64,000 bases of DNA, taken from the NCBI GenBank assembly GCA_029266615.1, contig JAQSWN010000043.1:1-64000 (forward strand), given 5' to 3'. Of the stretch, positions 19,723 through 29,925 are shown piece by piece. Within the stretch, counting starts at the first letter, position 1. Each line of letters begins with the position of its first letter. Origin of the DNA: Polyangiaceae bacterium. Its GTDB lineage: Bacteria > Myxococcota_A > Polyangia > Polyangiales > Polyangiaceae. The position numbers and the translations under genes were made by a program. Under the pieces are notes generated by a model. That model was not told the origin of the DNA. It ran no database searches and saw only the letters and a program-made list of their open reading frames with translations.

Positions 19723-19771
19723 GCAACCAGCGGTTGCCAACCGTTGGTTGCGATGCACGCACCGCGGTGCG
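19723..19771. promoter_or_regulatory. Two dyads in the divergent promoter region (candidate activator binding sites)
   Basis: gcaaccagcggt-tgcca-accgttggttgc (12-bp arms, 1 mismatch, 19723-19751) and perfect cgcaccgcggtgcg (19758-19771). Confidence 0.5.
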
Positions 19772-19803
19772 CGAGAAACGTCGCCGTGCCGCAGAAATCA
19801 GCG

Positions 19804-19818
19804 TGGCACGGCCCGTGT
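19804..19818 (+). promoter_or_regulatory. Candidate sigma54 -24/-12 element TGGCACGgcccgTGt
   Basis: Perfect TGGCACG -24 box next to a sigma54-activator gene; -12 box is imperfect (GTGT instead of TTGC). Confidence 0.3.
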
Positions 19819-19832
19819 ATCTGCGCCGCGCC

Positions 19833-20477
19833 GTGAACCGAAACCGCTCGTTGTTCGTCCTTGGCATGGCGCTCGGCGTCGTGGCGTGCGGCCGTCAGAC
19901 CGAGGCCAAGAGCTACGACCTCGCGGTGCGTGTCGAAGCCGATCCGGGGGAGCCTCTGCCGGGCGCCAAGCTCCTGCACGCAGGCAAAGAGCTCGGCAGC
20001 ACGAACGAAGACGGCCGAGTTGTCATCCGCGCCACCGGCAAAGAGGGCGAGCGCATCGACCTGGACCTCGTCTGCCCGGCTGGTTTTCGCGTCCCGGCGG
20101 CGCCCCTCGCGGTAACGCTACGTCGTAGCGCGGAGCGCCCCGAATACTTTGCGTCGTGCCCGCCACTGGCGCGCAAGCTTGTGATCGCGGCGCGCCTCGA
20201 GCACGGCGCGGGGCTGCCGCTTCGCTACCTGGGGAGAGAAGTCGCGCGCGCAGATGCTTCCGGCGTCGCGCACTTGGTGGTGGAAGCGGAGAGCGACAAG
20301 ACCATCGAGCTCACGGTCGACACCAGCGAGCAGCCGTCGCTCCGACCGAAGAGTCCCACGGCGCGTTTTCGCATGCCCAACCGCGACGACGTCGTGGTGC
20401 TCGAGCAGTCGTTTCAGGCCGCCCGCAAGCCAGCGGTGCGCATCCAGCGCGCCAGCGGCCCCGTGAGGATCCGTTGA
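19833..20477 (+). CDS. Hypothetical lipoprotein, first gene of the tad-like operon
   Basis: GTG start VNRNRSLFVLGMALGVVACG lipoprotein signal; immediately precedes the pilin genes. Confidence 0.6.
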   Translation: MNRNRSLFVLGMALGVVACGRQTEAKSYDLAVRVEADPGEPLPGAKLLHAGKELGSTNEDGRVVIRATGKEGERIDLDLVCPAGFRVPAAPLAVTLRRSAERPEYFASCPPLARKLVIAARLEHGAGLPLRYLGREVARADASGVAHLVVEAESDKTIELTVDTSEQPSLRPKSPTARFRMPNRDDVVVLEQSFQAARKPAVRIQRASGPVRIR

Positions 20478-20479
20478 AC

Positions 20480-20656
20480 ATGTCCAAACAAGCTCCGAAG
20501 TTGGTCCGAGACACGCGCGGCAGCGTGCTGCTCGAGTACCTGATCGTCGCCGCGTTCGCGGGTTTGATCGTGGCGGTAGGGCTCGCGACCATCGGGCCCA
20601 AAGTCGTCCGCAACTACTCCGGCCAACGCGCCGCGCTCTATCTCTCCAACCCCTGA
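20480..20656 (+). CDS. Flp-like small pilin (58 aa)
   Basis: MSKQAPKLVRDTRGSVLLEYLIVAAFAGLIVAVGLATIG: prepilin-like G|xxxxE site followed by a hydrophobic helix. Confidence 0.8.
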   Translation: MSKQAPKLVRDTRGSVLLEYLIVAAFAGLIVAVGLATIGPKVVRNYSGQRAALYLSNP

Positions 20657-20680
20657 AGAACCAAGAAAGATACGTGATTC

Positions 20681-20863
20681 ATGTCGATCAAGATCCGTCA
20701 GCTCAAAGACCTCGCTCGTGACACCCGCGGCGCGGGCTTCGTCGAGTACATCATCCTCGTCGGCCTCGTGGCCCTGTTCTGCATCGTTGCCTACCAGGCG
20801 TTCGGCAAGGCCGTCACCGCCAAGGTGCAAGACCAGGCCTCCGCGGTCGGGAACATCAAGTGA
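20681..20863 (+). CDS. Flp family type IVb pilin (60 aa)
   Basis: LARDTRGAGFVEYIILVGLVALFCIVAYQAFG, the canonical Flp motif. Confidence 0.9.
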   Translation: MSIKIRQLKDLARDTRGAGFVEYIILVGLVALFCIVAYQAFGKAVTAKVQDQASAVGNIK

Positions 20864-20921
20864 ACGCCTGGGCGGGGCTGCGAGCTGATTCGGAGCCCCG
20901 TCCGCTTTCATCGGAGCAACC

Positions 20922-21488
20922 ATGAACGCGACTCAAATCGTGCTCGGTGGGCTGCTGGTATTCACGGCGCTCTGCGGCGCGGTGGACTACCGCACGGGCC
21001 ATATCCCGAACCGTTTGGTCGCGTTCGGGGCCCTCGTCGGGCTCGTCACCCACTTCGCGGTGCACGCGCTCTTCCTGAGTCAACCAGGTCAACCCTGGAC
21101 GGAGCCGTTCGGAAGCGCCGCCGCCAACATCGCGGTGGGCTTGCTGACTTGCAGCACCGTGCCCCTCCTTCTCTACCGGGCCAACGCGATGGGCGGCGGG
21201 GACGTGAAGTTGCTCGCCGCCTGCGGCATTTGGGCCGGCCCCATCATCGGGCTACAAGTCGAGCTCTACGCGTTCGTGGTCGCCGCTATCTACGCGCCCG
21301 CCCGCCTCGCCTACCAGGGCGAGCTATTTCGCCTGCTCGGCAACTCCGCGGCACTGATTCGCAATCCGTTTTTGCCCAAGGACAAGCGCCGGGAAGTGCC
21401 GCCGGCGCTGCTCACGGAGCTGCGCTTCGGGCCTTCCGTCTTCGTAGCCACGGCGCTCGTCGCGCTCGTACGTTGGAGGATGGGATGA
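20922..21488 (+). CDS. cpaA: A24-family prepilin peptidase (CpaA/TadV)
   Basis: 'DYRTGHIPNRLV' and 'GGGDVKLLAACGIWAG' (two Asp motifs of A24 peptidases). Confidence 0.93.
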   Translation: MNATQIVLGGLLVFTALCGAVDYRTGHIPNRLVAFGALVGLVTHFAVHALFLSQPGQPWTEPFGSAAANIAVGLLTCSTVPLLLYRANAMGGGDVKLLAACGIWAGPIIGLQVELYAFVVAAIYAPARLAYQGELFRLLGNSAALIRNPFLPKDKRREVPPALLTELRFGPSVFVATALVALVRWRMG

Positions 21489-21961
21489 ACGGCGCACGAC
21501 TCTCCAACGACTCTCGAGGGGCCGTCTTCGTCGAGCACATCATCGCTTACCTGCCGGTGATGTTCTTCTTCCTCGCCACCTGGCAGCTGCTGGAAATGTG
21601 CGCGGCGCACCTGATTTTGAAGCGCGCCGCGTCGGCGGCAGCGCGCGCCGCGGTCGTCGTGCTGCCGGACGACCCCGCCTACTACAGGCAAATGCCGAAG
21701 AACCGTTTCGACGGTAAGCGCAAGGAAGACATCGAGTTCGCGGCCGCCCTCATCCTCGGCGCCAATCCTCACTTCGTCGACAAGTTCGAGGTAAAGGTGA
21801 ACGAGACCAGCGCGTCGAACCCGCTGACCGCGACCGTGAGCGCCAACTTCTCCTGCTTCGCGGGTTGGGTAAGCCTGGTCTGCGGCCCCGGCGGCAAGCG
21901 GCTGCTCACGGCCAAGTCCACGTACGCCTACCAAGGCGCCTCCTATAATTACGAGCTTTGA
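21485..21961 (+). CDS. TadE-like pseudopilin
   Basis: 'RGAVFVEHIIAYLPVMFFFLATWQL' N-terminus; 4-bp overlap with cpaA. Confidence 0.75.
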   Translation: MNGARLSNDSRGAVFVEHIIAYLPVMFFFLATWQLLEMCAAHLILKRAASAAARAAVVVLPDDPAYYRQMPKNRFDGKRKEDIEFAAALILGANPHFVDKFEVKVNETSASNPLTATVSANFSCFAGWVSLVCGPGGKRLLTAKSTYAYQGASYNYEL

Positions 21962-21964
21962 GCC

Positions 21965-23650
21965 ATGCGCGACGGAAACTCTCAAGATCTCGTCAAGGAC
22001 ACCAGCGGCGCCATCATGGTCCTCGGGATCGTTTTCGGCGCGCTGCTGGTCGGCTCCCTATGGCACATCGCCGCCATCGGTGACGCCATGGCTTGGCGCG
22101 AACGAGCGCAAGACGCGGCCGACGCGGGCGCCTTCGAAAACGCAGTCTGGCACGCGCGCGGCATGAACGTCATCGTCGCGATCAACATCGTGATGTCGCT
22201 GGTGCTCGGCGTGCTCGTGCTGTGGCGCATCATCCTGATTTTGGTCACGGTCGCGCTCATCGTGGCGGCCATCTTGTGTGTGGTGACGCTGGGAACGGGC
22301 TGCGGCTTCGCAGGTGCCGTCGCGCGCGTAGAAGCGCGCATGCTCTCCAAAGATCAGAAGCTCGCTGAAAACATCATTCGCATCCTCTCCGCGATGAGCG
22401 CGGCCGAGGTCGCCGTCGCGACCGTAACGCCCGTCGTCGCGTGGGGCACTGCCGCCAGCAACACGAGCGGCGCGTACGACGTCTCCAGCGCGGCGACCCA
22501 GAGCGCGTCCCTGCTGCCGAACATCGACATGAAGACGATTCAGACGTTGAAGACCTGCTTCAAGGGCAAGAGCAACGCGGATTTGACGAAGGCCCAAAAT
22601 CTTCACAAGCAGTACCAGGACTTCCTCGCGAACCCCCGGCTCGGCATCGGGGTCAGCCTCCCGGTGCAAGCCGAGTCGTACTCGGCGCTCTGCCAGAAGG
22701 CGGGCGAAGGGCTGATGGACAACCTCGCGGCGGTGATGGAGATCATGCACATGCCCTCCGGCGCCGTCCAAGGCATCGACAAGGCCAAGGGCTTCTTGGG
22801 TCCCCTCGTCGGCAGCTTCCCCGGCATTTTCTGCGCGCCGGTCGGTGCCTCCAAAGATCCACCGGGCCTCGACGACTTGATCGGCAAGCAGGCGGTGGAG
22901 TCCTGCAAGTCACAGCTGGAAGGCGCGCGCGTCTTCGTCGGCGACACGCAGGGCAACAACGAAATCAAGTACCGAGACGACGACGGCAAGGTCGTGAGCG
23001 AAGACGACTACGTCAAGAAGTGCACAAAGAAGAAGAGCAAGGAAGCCAAAGACAAGATCAAGGGCTCCATCAACCCGCACAAGCAGTACGACCGGGCCGA
23101 GTGCGGCGCCCCGGCCAAGGTTTGGGAGTGGGCGGTGAATGGCAACGTCTTCATGCGTAGCTTCGCGCAGGTGGAGAAGGCGAAGACCATGTCCTCGCGC
23201 GACGACAAGGGCATCGAAGTCGCGGACGGCAGCGCGACCGGCAACACCCAAGCTCTGGAGGACGACGACGTCGTTGCGCACGCGGAGATGTACTTCGAGT
23301 GCGGCGACCCGCGGTGGATGGATTGCCGCAGCCAAGCGCCTTGGCAGTTGCAGTGGCGGGCGCGCCTCCGCAGAATTCAGCCGGTAGAGCGCTTGGTCGC
23401 CTCCGCCATCGAGCCGGCGATCGTCGCGACCCTGACCCAAATGTTCAACGGCGCCGCCGACAAGTACGGCGGCAAGCTCTTGAAGAAAATGGGCATTCCC
23501 GAGGTGGTCGTCCCCAAGCTCAAGGACACCTGGTACTTCCGCGAATTCAGCCGCAACTACGTCCAACGCGGCCTGTACGGCAGCGGCGCCTTCGACGGAG
23601 TGGGCAACTTCATCATCAGTCATTCGGACAACGACATGACGGTTCACTGA
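21965..23650 (+). CDS. Tad-associated large membrane protein with TadG-like N-terminus
   Basis: 'DTSGAIMVLGIVFGALLVGSLWHIAAIGDAMAWRERAQDAADAGAFENA'; position in operon. Confidence 0.65.
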   Translation: MRDGNSQDLVKDTSGAIMVLGIVFGALLVGSLWHIAAIGDAMAWRERAQDAADAGAFENAVWHARGMNVIVAINIVMSLVLGVLVLWRIILILVTVALIVAAILCVVTLGTGCGFAGAVARVEARMLSKDQKLAENIIRILSAMSAAEVAVATVTPVVAWGTAASNTSGAYDVSSAATQSASLLPNIDMKTIQTLKTCFKGKSNADLTKAQNLHKQYQDFLANPRLGIGVSLPVQAESYSALCQKAGEGLMDNLAAVMEIMHMPSGAVQGIDKAKGFLGPLVGSFPGIFCAPVGASKDPPGLDDLIGKQAVESCKSQLEGARVFVGDTQGNNEIKYRDDDGKVVSEDDYVKKCTKKKSKEAKDKIKGSINPHKQYDRAECGAPAKVWEWAVNGNVFMRSFAQVEKAKTMSSRDDKGIEVADGSATGNTQALEDDDVVAHAEMYFECGDPRWMDCRSQAPWQLQWRARLRRIQPVERLVASAIEPAIVATLTQMFNGAADKYGGKLLKKMGIPEVVVPKLKDTWYFREFSRNYVQRGLYGSGAFDGVGNFIISHSDNDMTVH

Positions 23651-23659
23651 GGAACGACC

Positions 23660-24151
23660 ATGCGCGCTCTTTCCCGCTCCCGAATCTCCATCTCGCGGCG
23701 CCGCCGCCAGCAACGCGGCGCCGTGTTCGTCGAGGCGATCGTCGTCTCATCCATGCTGATGATGTTCATGGCCGGCGGTCTGTTCATGCACCGCCTCTAC
23801 GTGGCGCAGCACAAGGCGCTCGAGCAAGCGCGGTTAGCCGCGTGGTCGCAAGGGCTGAAAGGCTGCGCCTCGCCCGTGGATCTGCCCGCCATCTGGAGCG
23901 CGACGGGCGAGAACGAAGCCTCGGTGGACGTGGAGGCGGAGACGGCGCCGGGCTTCTTCGGCACCGTCGCGCACACCAGCGCTGGCGCGAGCGAGACCGC
24001 CAGCGCCCACGCGCGTATCGGCGGCGGCAGCTTCACCACCAGCGCGAGTGACAGCGTCGCCTGCAATGAAATTGCGCAGGATCCGAAAGGCCGAGTTGCG
24101 AAAAACCTCATCGGCTACATCTCCTCCAATCTCTTGCCGAGCATGCTCTGA
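23660..24151 (+). CDS. TadE/TadF-like pseudopilin
   Basis: 'QRGAVFVEAIVVSSMLMMFMAGGLFMHRLYV'. Confidence 0.7.
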   Translation: MRALSRSRISISRRRRQQRGAVFVEAIVVSSMLMMFMAGGLFMHRLYVAQHKALEQARLAAWSQGLKGCASPVDLPAIWSATGENEASVDVEAETAPGFFGTVAHTSAGASETASAHARIGGGSFTTSASDSVACNEIAQDPKGRVAKNLIGYISSNLLPSML

Positions 24152-25158
24152 TGCTCAAGCGCCTCTATCGTAGTTCTCGCGTCCGCGGTGTCTTTCGGGT
24201 CGCGACGTTCCTCGCGTTTGCCAACTTGGCGTTCACCGCCGTATCGCTGCCGATGGCGCGGGCCAGCGCGGACGAAGCGGTCAAACGCGGCGGCCTGGCG
24301 CTGCTCGAGCAGCTCGGCCCGACGTTGATTGGCGACCCCCAAGTCGCGACCATCAACGGCCAGCGCATGTCGCTCGCCTCCAAGAGCACCCCGCTCGCGG
24401 TGACGGACGTGCTCGGTCGCCTCGAACAGTACTGCCACGACAACTCGGGCGGTCTCGGGGAAGAGCTGCGCGCGATCCCAAGCACTGCCGCTGCGTTGCA
24501 AACCCTGCCCAACGGCCTGCGCGATCCCTCCGCGTGGCTCACGTCGCGACAGACCGCGGCCGACGGCAAAGCTGGTCAGGTGGCGTGTGTTGCTCGCAAA
24601 AACAGCGGTGAAGGCGGCTTGCAGGGGCTCACGAATCGCATCCTGGCCTTCGCGGACAGCGGTGACGTCTCCCAGCTGGGTGACGCTCGCTACGTGGTCG
24701 CGCGTCGCGACGAAAAGGCCGGCAGCACCCATGTCCTGGCGATGTGGACCGAAGGCACCTTCAACATCCCGGCCATGTTTCCGGAAGAGGGCGACGCCCC
24801 CGGCAGCGACTCGCGTTACCTGCCTCGTCCGCCCGCATCACGACGCGTGCTCACGGCCGAGATCAGCGACCACCCGTACGCCCTTCGCATGTACGACACA
24901 CGAAAGGCACATGCCGAGGTGCTGAAATTCTATGAGGCGCAGATGCTCCCCAAGGGCTTCCGGCAGCACGAGCTCCCCGTCACGGAGGCTTCGGGCGAGC
25001 TCGATTTGAACGAGCACGTGCGTGCGTTCAGCAAGGGCGGCGTCGCCGTGATCGTGGTAACGACGCAAACGCCCGACGAGCAGACGGGCGTCTCATTGAT
25101 CGAGATGGGCAGCCTCGGGTTCGCCAAGGCGACGGCCCAGGCCGAAGGAATCTTCTAA
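24151..25158 (+). CDS. Hypothetical tad-cluster protein
   Basis: N-terminal signal/TM; sits between TadE-like and CpaB genes; no family recognised. Confidence 0.6.
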   Translation: MLKRLYRSSRVRGVFRVATFLAFANLAFTAVSLPMARASADEAVKRGGLALLEQLGPTLIGDPQVATINGQRMSLASKSTPLAVTDVLGRLEQYCHDNSGGLGEELRAIPSTAAALQTLPNGLRDPSAWLTSRQTAADGKAGQVACVARKNSGEGGLQGLTNRILAFADSGDVSQLGDARYVVARRDEKAGSTHVLAMWTEGTFNIPAMFPEEGDAPGSDSRYLPRPPASRRVLTAEISDHPYALRMYDTRKAHAEVLKFYEAQMLPKGFRQHELPVTEASGELDLNEHVRAFSKGGVAVIVVTTQTPDEQTGVSLIEMGSLGFAKATAQAEGIF

Positions 25159-25962
25159 ATGAACAAACGCGCGCTCGTCGTCTCTCTGGTGATGGCGCTG
25201 CTCGGCACTGCGCTCTTGCTGCTCTATTTGCGCAAATTCGAGCGAGAAATGTCCGGCGGCGAGCCGGTCGAGCTGCTCATGGTGCAAAAGCCCATCGAGC
25301 GCGGCAAGGTCATCACGGACGACATGCTGACGACTCGCAGCGTGCCGCTCGCGTACGTGGAAGATCGCGCCATCAAGTCCGCGGAGCGTAGCAAGGTGCT
25401 CGGCCTGCAGACCTCCGTCGCGCTCTATCCCCAGCAGTCTTTGATGTGGACGGACCTCGCGATTACGACCGAAGACCGCGATTTGAGCTCGCTGATCCAG
25501 CCCGGCAAGCGTGCGATCGCGGTGCGCGCGTCCACGGGCCAGGACGACACGCGCGGCAACCAGCTGATTCGTCCAGGAGACTACGTCGACGTGATCGCGA
25601 CGTTCCACGGTGACCAGAACCAAGGCGAGCAGTCGTCGGCGGTCCTGCTCCAGCGGGTGCTCGTGCTCGCGGTTGGCATCGAGACCCAATCCGTTTCGGA
25701 CGCCAAGACGCGCGGCGACGAGCGCCGCGACAAGCAGCTCACGCTCAGCTTGAGCCTGCCGGAGGCGCAGCTGCTTGCCCTCGCAAGCGAGCGTGGTCGC
25801 CTTTCCGTTGCCGTGCGCCCCCCCGGCGACCCGGGCACCTTGGACGACCTGCCCGACTTGAAAGCCTCCGCGCTGATGGACACGAAGGTTCGCGCCGACG
25901 TGCAGCGCCGCCCCTCCACTCCGCAGGCCCCCGTGCGTATCGAGGCCTCGAACATCCGATGA
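25159..25962 (+). CDS. cpaB: Flp pilus assembly protein CpaB/RcpC
   Basis: N-terminal TM, SAF-like region 'VMVQKPIERGKVITDDMLTTRSVP'-type sequence, 'GKRAIAVRAS...LIRPGDYVDVIATF'. Confidence 0.9.
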   Translation: MNKRALVVSLVMALLGTALLLLYLRKFEREMSGGEPVELLMVQKPIERGKVITDDMLTTRSVPLAYVEDRAIKSAERSKVLGLQTSVALYPQQSLMWTDLAITTEDRDLSSLIQPGKRAIAVRASTGQDDTRGNQLIRPGDYVDVIATFHGDQNQGEQSSAVLLQRVLVLAVGIETQSVSDAKTRGDERRDKQLTLSLSLPEAQLLALASERGRLSVAVRPPGDPGTLDDLPDLKASALMDTKVRADVQRRPSTPQAPVRIEASNIR

Positions 25963-27323
25963 CCGCTCGCCTCCGCCTCGCCGCCTTCGCGTGCCTCTTG
26001 CTCGCCATCGCGCTGCCCGCCGCCGCGCAGAAGAAAGAGCCGGCCAAGAACGGCAAAGAGGCCGAAAAGCCCGCCGCGCCCGAGCAAGTTCAGCTCGAGC
26101 AGAACGAAGAGCTGAGCCTCGCCGTCGGCGAGAACCGAACGCTCTCCGCAATGGACGTAAAGAGCTTCGCGGAAGGTGTGAAGGGCATCGCGGACGTGCG
26201 GCTCACCCCCGACAGCTCGCAGTTCGTGATCGTCGGACAGAAGCCAGGCAGCACGACGCTGCTCTTGCTGAAGAACGACAGGACACAAGTAAACTATCAA
26301 ATCAACGTCTCTCCTCGACCGATGCAGAGCGTCGAGCGCGAGCTGCTGCAGCTCTTGGAAGGGACCACGGGCGTGCGCGTGCGTCGGGTCGGCGCGCGTC
26401 TCTTCATCGAAGGCGGCGTGAGCACGGAGCCGGAGCTCAAGCGCATCGCGCAGATCGCGTCTCTGTTCCCTGGTCAGGTGGAGTCCTTGGTCGTGCTCGG
26501 CGGCGCAGCCGCGGAGAGCAAGCTCAACATCCGCGTAGACTTTCTGTTCGTGCAGTTCGACCGCACGAAGGGCTACCAAGCCGGCGTGAGCTGGCCGGGC
26601 AAGTTCGGCGGCTTGAAGCTCAGCAAGTTCTCCGGCGAGTTGGATTTGCTCGCGGGCGCGGCGACCTCGGCGCAGGCCAGCGTTATCGACCAACCGTTGC
26701 CGGGCTTGGATCTCGCCGCGACGAAAGGCTGGGCCAAGGTGCTCAAGCACTCCACGGTCATCGCCTCCAATGGCACGGAGGCGACGTTCTCGAGCGGAGG
26801 CGAGCAGAACTACCTCGTGACTACCGGTTTCGCGGCGACGCTGACCCAAATCCGCTTCGGTACCAACGTGAAGGTGCTGCCGCGCTTCGACTCGACCAGC
26901 AAGGAGCTGCGCGTTCAGCTGGAAGCAGAGGTCATGGATCTCACGCCGCCGGTCGCCACCGGCGCCGATCTGCCCGGGCGCAACGTGTCCAAGCTCAACA
27001 CCGCGGTCGCGCTCAGGCTCGGCCAGTCGATCGTGCTTTCCGGCATCCGCTCCCGGTCGCAACGCCACTCGGTCGGCGGCTTGCCCCTGCTCAGCGAGAT
27101 TCCTCTGCTCGGCTTGCTGTTCGGCTCTCATGGGGACGCGCAAGAAGAGGTGGAGGGCGCCATCTTCGTCGTACCGAGCGTGATCGAATCGATCCCGAAG
27201 GGCGCGCAAGAGGTGCTCGACGGCGCGCTCCAGGACTACCAAGAGTTCAGCGGAGACATGAACGACGTCAACGCTTGGGAGAAGAATCCGGCCACCGCGC
27301 CCGGGGTGAGGACTCAGCCATGA
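25959..27323 (+). CDS. cpaC: CpaC/RcpA-type secretin
   Basis: 'LAVGENRTLSAMDVKSF', 'NIRVDFLFVQFDRTKGYQAGVSWPG', secretin C-terminal region 'VALRLGQSIVLSGIRSR...LPLLSEIPLLGLLF'. Confidence 0.93.
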   Translation: MTARLRLAAFACLLLAIALPAAAQKKEPAKNGKEAEKPAAPEQVQLEQNEELSLAVGENRTLSAMDVKSFAEGVKGIADVRLTPDSSQFVIVGQKPGSTTLLLLKNDRTQVNYQINVSPRPMQSVERELLQLLEGTTGVRVRRVGARLFIEGGVSTEPELKRIAQIASLFPGQVESLVVLGGAAAESKLNIRVDFLFVQFDRTKGYQAGVSWPGKFGGLKLSKFSGELDLLAGAATSAQASVIDQPLPGLDLAATKGWAKVLKHSTVIASNGTEATFSSGGEQNYLVTTGFAATLTQIRFGTNVKVLPRFDSTSKELRVQLEAEVMDLTPPVATGADLPGRNVSKLNTAVALRLGQSIVLSGIRSRSQRHSVGGLPLLSEIPLLGLLFGSHGDAQEEVEGAIFVVPSVIESIPKGAQEVLDGALQDYQEFSGDMNDVNAWEKNPATAPGVRTQP

Positions 27324-29071
27324 ACTTGGAGGTCGTGGTCGAAGCCAGCACCGGTCATCGCCACGTCGCCCACATGCTGGCGCAAGGCCCCCTCTCGGTC
27401 GGCCGCGGCGAAGAGTGTGACGTCCAGCTGGACGACAACCACATCTCACGGCGTCATGTGCTGCTCACGGCGCAGCCCGGCGTCCTGCGCGTGCAGGACA
27501 TCTCCACCAATGGCACGCTCGCGGGGGACCAGCTGCTGCGCGGCGGAAGCGTCGACGTAGCCTACGGCACTCCCATTCTGCTGGGTTTTCACACGATTTA
27601 CGTGCGCAACCTCGAGTCAGGGGCGCGCAACTCGGCGGCGCCCGACGAGCCCGCCATCGTCAACCAGACGGTCGTGTTGGCTCCGGTCGTGCCGCTCCAT
27701 CCGGTCGCGAAGACCGAGCCGGCGCCGGCGGCGGCGCCGAGCATCTCCCTGGTTCCTCCGCTCGCGCCTGCCGCCCCTCGCGTCGAGGGTGCGCTCGCGC
27801 TCCCCGAGGCGGACGGCCCGCTCCGTCGCGAGATCCATCGCCGCCTGCTCGAGCATCTCGATCTCGCGATGACCGAGACCTCACGCCTGGACGACCCGTC
27901 GTTCAGGCCCCGCGTGCTCACCGCCCTCCGGCGCATCGTCAAGCTGCTGGAGGATCGCATCCCGGCGGGAGTGGATCGGGATCGGCTCGTCGGCGAGATG
28001 GCGGACGAAGCGCTCGGTCTGGGGCCGCTCGAACACCTCCTGAGCGACCCGGCCGTGTCCGAGATCATGGTGATCGACGCCGACACGATTTACGTGGAGC
28101 GCGCCGGGAAGATCACCAAGAGCGTTCAGCATTTTACGGACGAAGAGCGCGTGCGCGCGGTGATCGAGCGCATCGTTACCCCGCTCGGTCGGCGCATCGA
28201 CGAGTCCTCGCCGCTCGTCGACGCGCGCTTGCCGGACGGCTCGCGCGTCAACGCCATCATCAAGCCGCTCGCGCTCAAGGGCTCTTGCATCACGATCCGC
28301 AAGTTCCCGAAGAGCGCGCTGGATTTGAAGCGCCTCTATGAGCTCTCTGCGCTCTCCCCGGCCATGGGCACGTTCCTGACCCGGAGCGTCATCGCCAAGA
28401 AGAACATCGTCATCTCCGGCGGCACCGGCAGCGGTAAGACCACGCTGCTCAACGTGCTCTCCGCGTTCATCCCGAACGACGAGCGCATCGTCACGATCGA
28501 AGACTCCGCGGAGCTCCGGTTGGAACAGCCGCACGTGGTCTCGCTCGAGACCCGACCGCCCAACATGGAGGGCAAGGGCCAGTACACGATCCGTGACCTG
28601 GTCAAGAACGCGCTCCGCATGCGCCCGGACCGGATCGTCGTCGGCGAGTGCCGCGGCGGAGAAGCGCTGGACATGCTGCAGGCCATGAATACCGGCCACG
28701 ACGGCTCGCTCACCACGACCCACGCGAACTCGCCGGCGGAGGCGCTCGCTCGCTTGGAGACGCTCTGCTTGATGGCAGGCGTGGAGCTGCCGTCGCGCGC
28801 CATCCGCGAGCAAATCGCGAGCAGCATACAGCTGATCGTGCAGCAGACGCGCCTGTCGGACGGAACGCGCAAGGTGGTCGCCATTAGCGAGGTGTGCGGG
28901 CTGGACCAGCGCGGCGACTTCGAGCTGCGTCGCATCTACGGGTTCGACCGCCAAGGGACCGGACCCAACGGAGAGGTATTGGGCAATTTCCTCGCCAGCG
29001 GCTACTTGCCGAGCTTTTTGGACGAGCTCATCGTGCGGGGCTTGATCAAGCCGGGGGAGCGCTACCTGTGA
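27320..29071 (+). CDS. cpaF: FHA domain fused to a CpaF/TadA secretion ATPase
   Basis: Start trimmed to [13 protein letters not shown] '[22 protein letters not shown]'; ATPase '[14 protein letters not shown]', '[36 protein letters not shown]'. Confidence 0.95.
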   Translation: MNLEVVVEASTGHRHVAHMLAQGPLSVGRGEECDVQLDDNHISRRHVLLTAQPGVLRVQDISTNGTLAGDQLLRGGSVDVAYGTPILLGFHTIYVRNLESGARNSAAPDEPAIVNQTVVLAPVVPLHPVAKTEPAPAAAPSISLVPPLAPAAPRVEGALALPEADGPLRREIHRRLLEHLDLAMTETSRLDDPSFRPRVLTALRRIVKLLEDRIPAGVDRDRLVGEMADEALGLGPLEHLLSDPAVSEIMVIDADTIYVERAGKITKSVQHFTDEERVRAVIERIVTPLGRRIDESSPLVDARLPDGSRVNAIIKPLALKGSCITIRKFPKSALDLKRLYELSALSPAMGTFLTRSVIAKKNIVISGGTGSGKTTLLNVLSAFIPNDERIVTIEDSAELRLEQPHVVSLETRPPNMEGKGQYTIRDLVKNALRMRPDRIVVGECRGGEALDMLQAMNTGHDGSLTTTHANSPAEALARLETLCLMAGVELPSRAIREQIASSIQLIVQQTRLSDGTRKVVAISEVCGLDQRGDFELRRIYGFDRQGTGPNGEVLGNFLASGYLPSFLDELIVRGLIKPGERYL

Positions 29072-29925
29072 GCGAGCTCTTGGTGCTCAAGGCGGGGGCG
29101 AGTTTGCTCCTCGGCTTCGCGCTGCTCTCCGGCGTGTTCCTCACCGCGCGAGATCCGGGCTCGTTGCCGTACCGCTACTGGTCGCTCTACGAAGCCTATC
29201 TGAACCGCAAGCTACGGCAGATGTTCATGCCGACGCACGGCCGGGTCATCATTTGGTGCCAGGTCGCTTCCATTGCCGTGAGCTTGTGCATCGGCCTCGT
29301 GCTGGCCAGCGGGGCCGCGTACGGCGCCGTGATACCAATCGCGTTCGGCCCCGCCCTCTACATCGAGCAGCTACGTCGCCTGCGCGTGCGCGCCATCGAG
29401 TCCAAAATCGACGGCTTCGTGCTGACATTGGCCAATGCGCTCAAGGCGACGCCGAGCATCGGCAACGCGCTCGCCTACACCCAGCCGCTCTTGGCCGCGC
29501 CGTTGGACGCGGAGGTCGCGCTCGCCCTGAAGGAGATGCGGCTCGGTAACACCGTCGACCAGGCGCTGCTCAGCATGGCTGGTCGGATACGCAGCACGCA
29601 GCTGGACGCCGCGCTTTCGGGCTTGCTAATCGGGCGCCAAGTCGGCGGGGATTTACCCAAAATTCTAGAAAAGACCGCGGAAACGCTGCGGGAGATGGCG
29701 CGCCTTCAGGGTGTTGTTCGGTCGAAGACCGCGGAGGGCAAGGCCCAGCTCGCGGTACTCGCCATCTTCCCGGCCGTCATCCTGCTGATGTTCGACACGG
29801 TCAGCAAAGGCTACTTCGATCCACTCACACAGTCCGTGATCGGCTGGGCCATCATCGCGCTGTCGGTAGGGTTGTGGATCGCGTCGTTACTCACTGCACG
29901 CAAAGTGCTGGCGGTGGACATATGA
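29068..29925 (+). CDS. tadB: TadB-like inner-membrane platform protein
   Basis: GTG start overlapping the cpaF stop; T2SSF-type sequence 'GFVLTLANALKATPSIGNALAYTQPLL...' and C-terminal TMs. Confidence 0.85.
   Translation: MSELLVLKAGASLLLGFALLSGVFLTARDPGSLPYRYWSLYEAYLNRKLRQMFMPTHGRVIIWCQVASIAVSLCIGLVLASGAAYGAVIPIAFGPALYIEQLRRLRVRAIESKIDGFVLTLANALKATPSIGNALAYTQPLLAAPLDAEVALALKEMRLGNTVDQALLSMAGRIRSTQLDAALSGLLIGRQVGGDLPKILEKTAETLREMARLQGVVRSKTAEGKAQLAVLAIFPAVILLMFDTVSKGYFDPLTQSVIGWAIIALSVGLWIASLLTARKVLAVDI

Noticed and set aside
25991-27319. 443-aa N-terminal extension of the FHA-CpaF ORF in the track
   Set aside because: Shadow of cpaC; ATG at 27320 overlaps the cpaC stop and begins the FHA domain.
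25581-27449. 622-aa minus-strand ORF across cpaB/cpaC
   Set aside because: Antisense to well-supported cpaB and cpaC; composition is that of a shadow frame.
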